Shown here one piece after another: positions 7,299-11,583 of a stretch of DNA of 11,583 nucleotides. A program made the translations under genes and the position numbers. Source of the stretch: an uncultured bacterium (lineage in GTDB: Bacteria; Bacteroidota; Bacteroidia; Bacteroidales; JACABE01); contig CAIWDQ010000534.1 in NCBI GenBank assembly GCA_903911455.1, forward strand, positions 1 through 11,583, read 5' to 3'. Numbering within the stretch: position 1 is the stretch's first letter; every line of letters starts with the position of its first letter. A model generated the notes under the pieces. It saw only the letters and a list, made by a program, of their open reading frames with translations. It was not told where the DNA came from and ran no database searches.

Positions 7299-7329
7299 TT
7301 GACATATGCAGTTTTATATTGTATTTTTA
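7299..7329 (+). promoter_or_regulatory. Candidate + strand promoter in the intergenic region
   Basis: TTG (7299-7301, within TTGACA) is followed after 20 bp by TATTTTTA (7322-7329), seven of eight positions of the TAnnTTTG box. The surrounding string GTATTTTTACC recurs 117 bp downstream as GTACTTTTACC (7437-7447), which lacks a good -33 box. Either could start a transcript through the structured region at 7543-7706 towards the beta-helix gene. Motif evidence only. Confidence 0.35.
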
Positions 7330-7443
7330 CCGCCAAAATAATTTAATTTCGTTGGTAACCTTTTGGTCACAAATGCAATTAAGAGTTTAGAAGAAATTAG
7401 AATTGAAAAAAGCATATAAAAGATAAAAATTATTTTGTACTTT

Positions 7444-7488
7444 TACCCTGTTTAATTTAATAAAACTTTCACAATTTTAAATAGGGTA
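7444..7488. repeat. 12-bp inverted repeat next to a promoter-like box
   Basis: TACCCTGTTTAA (7444-7455) pairs with TTAAATAGGGTA (7477-7488) over 12 positions with one G-T pair and a 21-base spacer. It overlaps the end of the second promoter-like string (7437-7447). It could be an operator for a dimeric regulator, or a 5' hairpin of the transcript; no T-run follows it, so it is not a terminator. Confidence 0.6.
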
Positions 7489-7542
7489 TTTACAAATGAT
7501 TTAAAGTAGAAAAAATATAATAAAGAAGTCGCATTGCTTTAT

Positions 7543-7706
7543 ATTTCTCTAAAAAGGAATTCCGCCAAAATTTAGTGAATAGAGAAATAGTATTTGAGAA
7601 TGCACCCGAATGGGTGTGTTCCTTTTGCTATTTTCAATTATTCACGGGTGCTTGGCGGTACCTCTTTTTTGTTGAAATATCATGCAGAGGTTCACGCCCT
7701 TTTTTT
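7543..7706 (+). ncRNA. Candidate structured RNA with mutually exclusive helices (sRNA or leader attenuator)
   Basis: One set of sequential helices comprises ATTTCTCTA (7543-7551) with TAGAGAAAT (7580-7588), a 10-bp hairpin 7598-7607/7612-7621 around loop GAAT, and the terminator hairpin 7654-7698. A competing set uses CCGCCAA (7562-7568) with TTGGCGG (7652-7658) and GCACCCG (7602-7608) with CGGGTGC (7645-7651). The two 3' strands are contiguous, so these helices would stack. AAAAAGG (7551-7557) can add a partial pairing with CCTCTTTTT after an internal loop. AAAAGGAA (7552-7559) with TTCCTTTT (7619-7626) is a third option. Pairing 7562-7568 with 7652-7658 takes the GGCG needed for the terminator stem, which is attenuator logic. 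I could not match it to 6S, tmRNA, SRP RNA, RNase P or a known riboswitch. Its 5' end is uncertain, and all pairing was done by eye. Confidence 0.45.
7654..7706 (+). terminator. Intrinsic terminator of the candidate RNA
   Basis: GGCG (7654-7657) pairs with CGCC (7695-7698), then after a small internal loop ACCTCT (7660-7665) pairs with AGAGGT (7686-7691), enclosing a 20-base loop. A run of seven T's follows (7700-7706) after one C. It lies about 220 bp upstream of the beta-helix gene, so it would end a short RNA or gate read-through into that gene. Confidence 0.55.
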
Positions 7707-7789
7707 ATTATATTAATAAAGTTTATAACCATGCTTGAAAGAACCTGAGAGCTACAAAACATTAAAATTGGGAAACAAAAAAACAAATT

Positions 7790-7876
7790 ATGCTGCTGGC
7801 TAACGTACCTGCAATAGCAGCCACAGGACTTAAGAAGAAATTACTAAAATTTAATTATGAATTTATTGAACAATAA
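7790..7876 (+). CDS. Possible 28-residue small ORF, function unknown
   Basis: ATG at 7790 opens a 28-codon frame ending TAA at 7874-7876. The peptide is MLLANVPAIAATG, then KKKLLKF, then NYEFIEQ: a hydrophobic start and a basic middle. A weak -7-like box TAAAATTG (7763-7770) lies upstream and a hairpin with T-rich tail follows 2 bp after the stop, so the segment has the layout of a tiny gene. An overlapping frame (7735-7797, reading KEPESYKTLKLGN before a stop) also looks protein-like, so this may instead be debris of a decayed gene. No family recognised. Confidence 0.2.
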   Translation: MLLANVPAIAATGLKKKLLKFNYEFIEQ

Positions 7877-7878
7877 GT

Positions 7879-7907
7879 AAGGCTAAAAAAGTCTTTTATT
7901 AATTTTT
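7879..7907 (+). terminator. Weak terminator-like hairpin
   Basis: AAGGCT (7879-7884) pairs with AGTCTT (7890-7895) with one G-T pair and an A5 loop, followed by TTATTAATTTTTT. It sits just after the small ORF and 22 bp before the beta-helix gene. The stem is short and A/U-rich, so activity is doubtful. Confidence 0.3.
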
Positions 7908-7929
7908 TATAAATTAAACACAATTCACA

Positions 7930-10900
7930 ATGAAAAAGAATTTCGTTTTATTCTTTTTGCTGGTAATATTAGTTATCGGCAAAAGTTTTGGGCAAGGCAC
8001 ATGTGCTGATGCAGATACTTTAAAAAGTTTTAATACTTTACAAGAGTATTATATGAACAGTAATGAATATTGGCTTACTTTTAAAGCCGATTCTTCTTTT
8101 ATTGTAGTCTATTTACAACCAATTTCAGATACAAGTGCTTCTAAAATATCAAGATTATTGTTATACAGTGGCAGTTGTGATAATCTGGTTTTGATTGATT
8201 CTATTAATCTGTTAAAATATGACAGTATATTAATGTATCCTATTCAAATTGGGAATACTTATAAAATAAAGGTTATTAGGGATGGTACTAAAAACGGTAA
8301 CTTTAATTTGTATACGTCTAATTACAAAATGGGGACAACAATTTTGAGTTGTGGTCCAACTTGCACAAGTAATGGAGTAATTATAAATCCAAATGGTAAT
8401 TTTAATACAATTACTTATGATTTAGATACCGCACTTATATTTATGAGTATTCATCCTGATAATTGGTGGTATCAACTTGTCGCAACATATGAGTATCCAC
8501 CAGATGCATACACTAATGTTTGTAATTGGGTTTCTTGGTACTATGCTGAGGCACAATTAAAAAGAGAAACAAGTGGTAATAATTTTTTATTTTTATATTC
8601 ATACGGTTGGGGATTTGGAAATGGAAATGGTTATGGTAATTTTGCATATAATAGACTTACAGGACCAACAGTACCGAATTCAATTGGATTAAAAACAGGG
8701 GGTAATTACACATTAAGTTTAAGATATAATATAAATGGTGCACCTGTTTGGTATGGTGAAGATAGTGTTAAAATATTTGCAATTGATAATAATGCATATA
8801 TCACTTATGCAAATGATCCCTTTTTTTTTGATACATTAACATATTCATCCACCAATGTTGGACAATTAATTGCTTGTATACCCAACAACAATATAAATGG
8901 TTGGCAAAATTACAATTCTTCATTTACTTGCAATTCAAGCAATTTTAATACAATATTTATTGCACCATATAAAAATAATACATTTTATGGTGACCAACAA
9001 ATTTATCCTATTTGGATAGATGATATTTTTGTAAAAACTAAATTATCACAATCAACTAATTATCCAAATTCTATTTGTTTGGGCGATTCATTTAAATTGC
9101 AGGTAAAAATACCTGATAAAATAGTTAATTGGTCATGGAGTAGTAATCAAACTTCTACAACGTTTAACATTACAAACTCGAATTTAAATAATAATTATCC
9201 TTCCACCAGCACAATAACTGGTATTGCTACTGTAACTACAAGGTTTATAGTTGTTGCTATTGATTCTAATGGATGTCATTATACCGATACTATAATATTA
9301 ACTGTTAACAAACCTGCTAAACCAACTATCTCGGGTTATAGAAATAACTGCTTAAATCAAGATGTTGCATATAATATTGTTAATCCTATTCCAGGAGCAA
9401 GTTATCATTTCTATACTGATCCAACTAATTATATAAATATTGATACTACAACAACTCCTTACTTTGCTATTATCAAATGGAAGACAGCTCCAGACACAAT
9501 CCCTAATCCTACAGTAATATATGCAACAGTATCAGATTCCAACGGTTGTACTAATATCGATTCAATTTATATTTATAATTGTTGCAACAATGAAAACATT
9601 ACCAATTTTTTCAATGTAAATATAACACCATCAAATATTATAAATTCAACTCCATTTGCAATTAATGATACTGTTAGATTTATAGGCGCTTTTACACTAA
9701 ATAATAATAGTATATTAATGGGGCCAATGGCTAAAATAATTTTAGATCCCGGTAGTACATTAACTTTAGACTCAAATTCAGTTATACAAGCCGGTTGCCG
9801 GTATATGTGGGATGGTGTATATGTTAATGATCCAAGTTCGTTGGTAACTATTCATGGAAATTCACAAATTTATAATGCTATTAATGGGTTTGTGTTTAAA
9901 GATGGTAGTCCGTTTGATATTGAAGATTCCTATTTTGTGGATAATTATCATAATATTATGGTTATAAATGACAGTTTAATAACTCCTGATCCATCTAGTA
10001 TTTATCAAGGGAGTATACGTAATACGTCTTTTCAAGGAATTCAATCATTATATTACAAACCTATGATAGGCATAAAAACCTTATCGGGTATTGAATGTGA
10101 TAGTATATATAACCTTACTATTGGTGATGCAAGTGATCAATCCTATAAGAATACTTTTACTACAATGCAATATGGTATTTATGCTGTAAATTCTGATATT
10201 AATGTCATTAATAATGAATTTGATAAAATTGCATATCAAAATAGTCTTGGATCTGGCGTTAAGTTCAATTTTTATTATGAGGGTGCTATTTATGCAATGC
10301 ACACAGCTACTAATCCTATTACAAATCATTTGTATGTTGGGGGTGATGCACTTAATACTAATACTTTTAATAATTGCATAACAGGGATACATTCATTTAA
10401 TTATGTTAGCGACTTGGATAATAATATATTTTTTGATGGCAAACTGGGTATAAGTTTACTATCGCCTTTATCTGGCTCAATTGTGCATCGAAATTCTATT
10501 TCACAAAAAGACCAAAAAACTTTGAATTCATATATTGGTATTAGTATTCAAAATCCAATTCAATCAACTATCTATTGCGTAAAGGTTGATTCAAATACTA
10601 TTAATAATCAATATACAGGTATTTCGATGATAGGGATGTACAGTGCAAGTTATTTGAAAGGGGCACTCATTGAAAATAATGCTATCAATAATTATTATTC
10701 TATTTATCATAATAGCTTTCCAACTAAATATTATGGAATGGATATTCAAAATTGCAATAAACTAACAGTATCAAACAATACAGTTAATTATGTTCCTTAT
10801 AATATTTTGGATAGTACACATAGCACAACTTTAAGAGGTATTTCAATTGGTAATAATGTATTAGGCTCTACAATTTACTCTAATCATTTTAATCAGTTGG

Positions 10901-11583
10901 GTAGTGGGATATATACTGTTGGTAATTTGACGAGTACACAATTTGAATGCAATAATTTTTTTGAGAATTATTATGGATTACAATTTGAAGTAAACTCAAC
11001 AATAAGCGATCAAGGAATGTTTAATGTATTTAATCCTGCGAATACATGGACTGATAAATATGGTACAGATAGAGCACATGGTACTTACGGTATTAATACA
11101 TTAACATCTTCTTTTAAATATTATTATGTTACCGGAGATTATTTACCTATACCAAAAAATCTTGGATTACAATTAACTCCTACTCCAAATACAAATAATA
11201 GTATAAATTATTGCATTCCTCCTTCAGTACCTGATAATCCATACGGGCATATAACAACAGCAAGTGAGCGTGAAATAGCGATTGGACCTACTGTTAGGAA
11301 TCAATTAAGATTTGATACGCTAAAAGATGAAAACACCTATTCATCAAGAGAATATGCATATAGAATGATGCTTGATGATAGTACTATAATTATAATGGGT
11401 GATACCAGTGATTATGTGTATCAGAACTTTTTTAATACAATGCAAGCATCAAATTCAGCACATTATATTAATGCTATTACAGCAATGAGTATAGGTAATA
11501 TTGAATTAGCGAATACTGAATTATCGTTAATAGTAGATTCAACTAGAATTGATAAAAACCGAATTACAGTTGGAACTATTTAT
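7930..11583 (+). CDS. Large secreted parallel beta-helix surface protein (partial, 3' end outside window)
   Basis: The frame opens at ATG 7930 and runs without a stop to the window edge: 1218 residues so far. An in-frame TGA at 7867 and an N-terminal signal peptide (KKN, hydrophobic 5-16, cleavage near SFG before Gln22) support this start. Residues 23-135 look like a beta-sandwich pre-peptidase-like module, and 138-376 like a carbohydrate-binding or MAM-like jelly roll. Residues 378-460 and 461-552 are two Ig-like repeats, each with DSNGCxxxDxI. Residues 556-1090 are a right-handed parallel beta-helix with repeated short turns rich in Asn (VSNNTVNYVPYNI, IYSNHFNQLGSGIYTV). From 1118 the chain turns helical (SSREYAYRMMLDD; AITAMSIGNIELANTEL), a layout I associate with Bacteroidota surface proteins that end in a T9SS sorting domain. 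That end is not in the window. The sequence is AT- and Asn/Thr/Ser/Tyr-rich with no visible frameshift. Adhesion or polysaccharide binding is inferred; no catalytic motif was seen. Confidence 0.88.
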   Translation, partial: MKKNFVLFFLLVILVIGKSFGQGTCADADTLKSFNTLQEYYMNSNEYWLTFKADSSFIVVYLQPISDTSASKISRLLLYSGSCDNLVLIDSINLLKYDSILMYPIQIGNTYKIKVIRDGTKNGNFNLYTSNYKMGTTILSCGPTCTSNGVIINPNGNFNTITYDLDTALIFMSIHPDNWWYQLVATYEYPPDAYTNVCNWVSWYYAEAQLKRETSGNNFLFLYSYGWGFGNGNGYGNFAYNRLTGPTVPNSIGLKTGGNYTLSLRYNINGAPVWYGEDSVKIFAIDNNAYITYANDPFFFDTLTYSSTNVGQLIACIPNNNINGWQNYNSSFTCNSSNFNTIFIAPYKNNTFYGDQQIYPIWIDDIFVKTKLSQSTNYPNSICLGDSFKLQVKIPDKIVNWSWSSNQTSTTFNITNSNLNNNYPSTSTITGIATVTTRFIVVAIDSNGCHYTDTIILTVNKPAKPTISGYRNNCLNQDVAYNIVNPIPGASYHFYTDPTNYINIDTTTTPYFAIIKWKTAPDTIPNPTVIYATVSDSNGCTNIDSIYIYNCCNNENITNFFNVNITPSNIINSTPFAINDTVRFIGAFTLNNNSILMGPMAKIILDPGSTLTLDSNSVIQAGCRYMWDGVYVNDPSSLVTIHGNSQIYNAINGFVFKDGSPFDIEDSYFVDNYHNIMVINDSLITPDPSSIYQGSIRNTSFQGIQSLYYKPMIGIKTLSGIECDSIYNLTIGDASDQSYKNTFTTMQYGIYAVNSDINVINNEFDKIAYQNSLGSGVKFNFYYEGAIYAMHTATNPITNHLYVGGDALNTNTFNNCITGIHSFNYVSDLDNNIFFDGKLGISLLSPLSGSIVHRNSISQKDQKTLNSYIGISIQNPIQSTIYCVKVDSNTINNQYTGISMIGMYSASYLKGALIENNAINNYYSIYHNSFPTKYYGMDIQNCNKLTVSNNTVNYVPYNILDSTHSTTLRGISIGNNVLGSTIYSNHFNQLGSGIYTVGNLTSTQFECNNFFENYYGLQFEVNSTISDQGMFNVFNPANTWTDKYGTDRAHGTYGINTLTSSFKYYYVTGDYLPIPKNLGLQLTPTPNTNNSINYCIPPSVPDNPYGHITTASEREIAIGPTVRNQLRFDTLKDENTYSSREYAYRMMLDDSTIIIMGDTSDYVYQNFFNTMQASNSAHYINAITAMSIGNIELANTELSLIVDSTRIDKNRITVGTIY

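Noticed and set aside
7645..7760. TPP-riboswitch-like words (CGGGTGC, GAACCTGAGA)
   Set aside because: The words are in the wrong arrangement and spacing, the second half of the thi-box is missing, and the downstream gene has nothing to do with thiamine.
10081..10392. 103-codon minus-strand ORF inside the beta-helix gene
   Set aside because: It is the shadow of the long + strand frame; its Ile/Ser/Asn-rich composition is that of antisense AT-rich coding DNA.

Overview
The window is AT-rich DNA from a member of the Bacteroidota. Three things point there: a C-terminal gliding-motility/T9SS type B sorting domain on one secreted protein, Bacteroidota-style promoters (TAnnTTTG -7 box, TTTG -33 box, no Shine-Dalgarno sequences), and the gene order polyprenol-phosphate mannosyltransferase, dihydroorotase, DUF4296 lipoprotein. 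I cannot place it below phylum from sequence alone.

Layout. Positions 2-124 hold the last 40 codons of a + strand transposase (IS4-like by its tail), which converges on a shared hairpin terminator at 152-182. From 204 to 6422 five genes run on the minus strand. Read in their own direction they are: a GT2 polyprenol-phosphate mannosyltransferase (GTG start) with its own promoter and a strong terminator; dihydroorotase; a DUF4296 lipoprotein only 3 bp further on; a secreted alkaline phosphatase with an intact active site; and, from a separate promoter, a secreted L-type lectin/PKD protein exported by T9SS. Core metabolism (pyrimidine and lipid-linked mannose) therefore sits next to envelope and secreted functions.

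From 6423 to 7929 there is about 1.5 kb without a recognisable gene, but it is not empty. It contains a 15-unit diverged 21-bp tandem array (6837-7150) richer in G+C than its surroundings, three 11-bp direct repeats directly upstream of a promoter-like site (7264-7329), a 12-bp inverted repeat (7444-7488), and a segment at 7543-7706 that looks like a structured RNA. That segment has two sets of mutually exclusive helices and ends in an intrinsic terminator. A possible 28-codon ORF and a weak terminator follow.

From 7930 to the right edge (open, 1218 codons so far) a + strand gene encodes a very large secreted protein with a signal peptide, beta-sandwich and Ig-like modules, a long Asn-rich parallel beta-helix and a helical C-terminal part. 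It is cut by the window, so its sorting domain is not seen. The part most likely to be undescribed is the non-coding block between the divergent mannosyltransferase and beta-helix genes, above all the candidate switching RNA and the 21-bp array.
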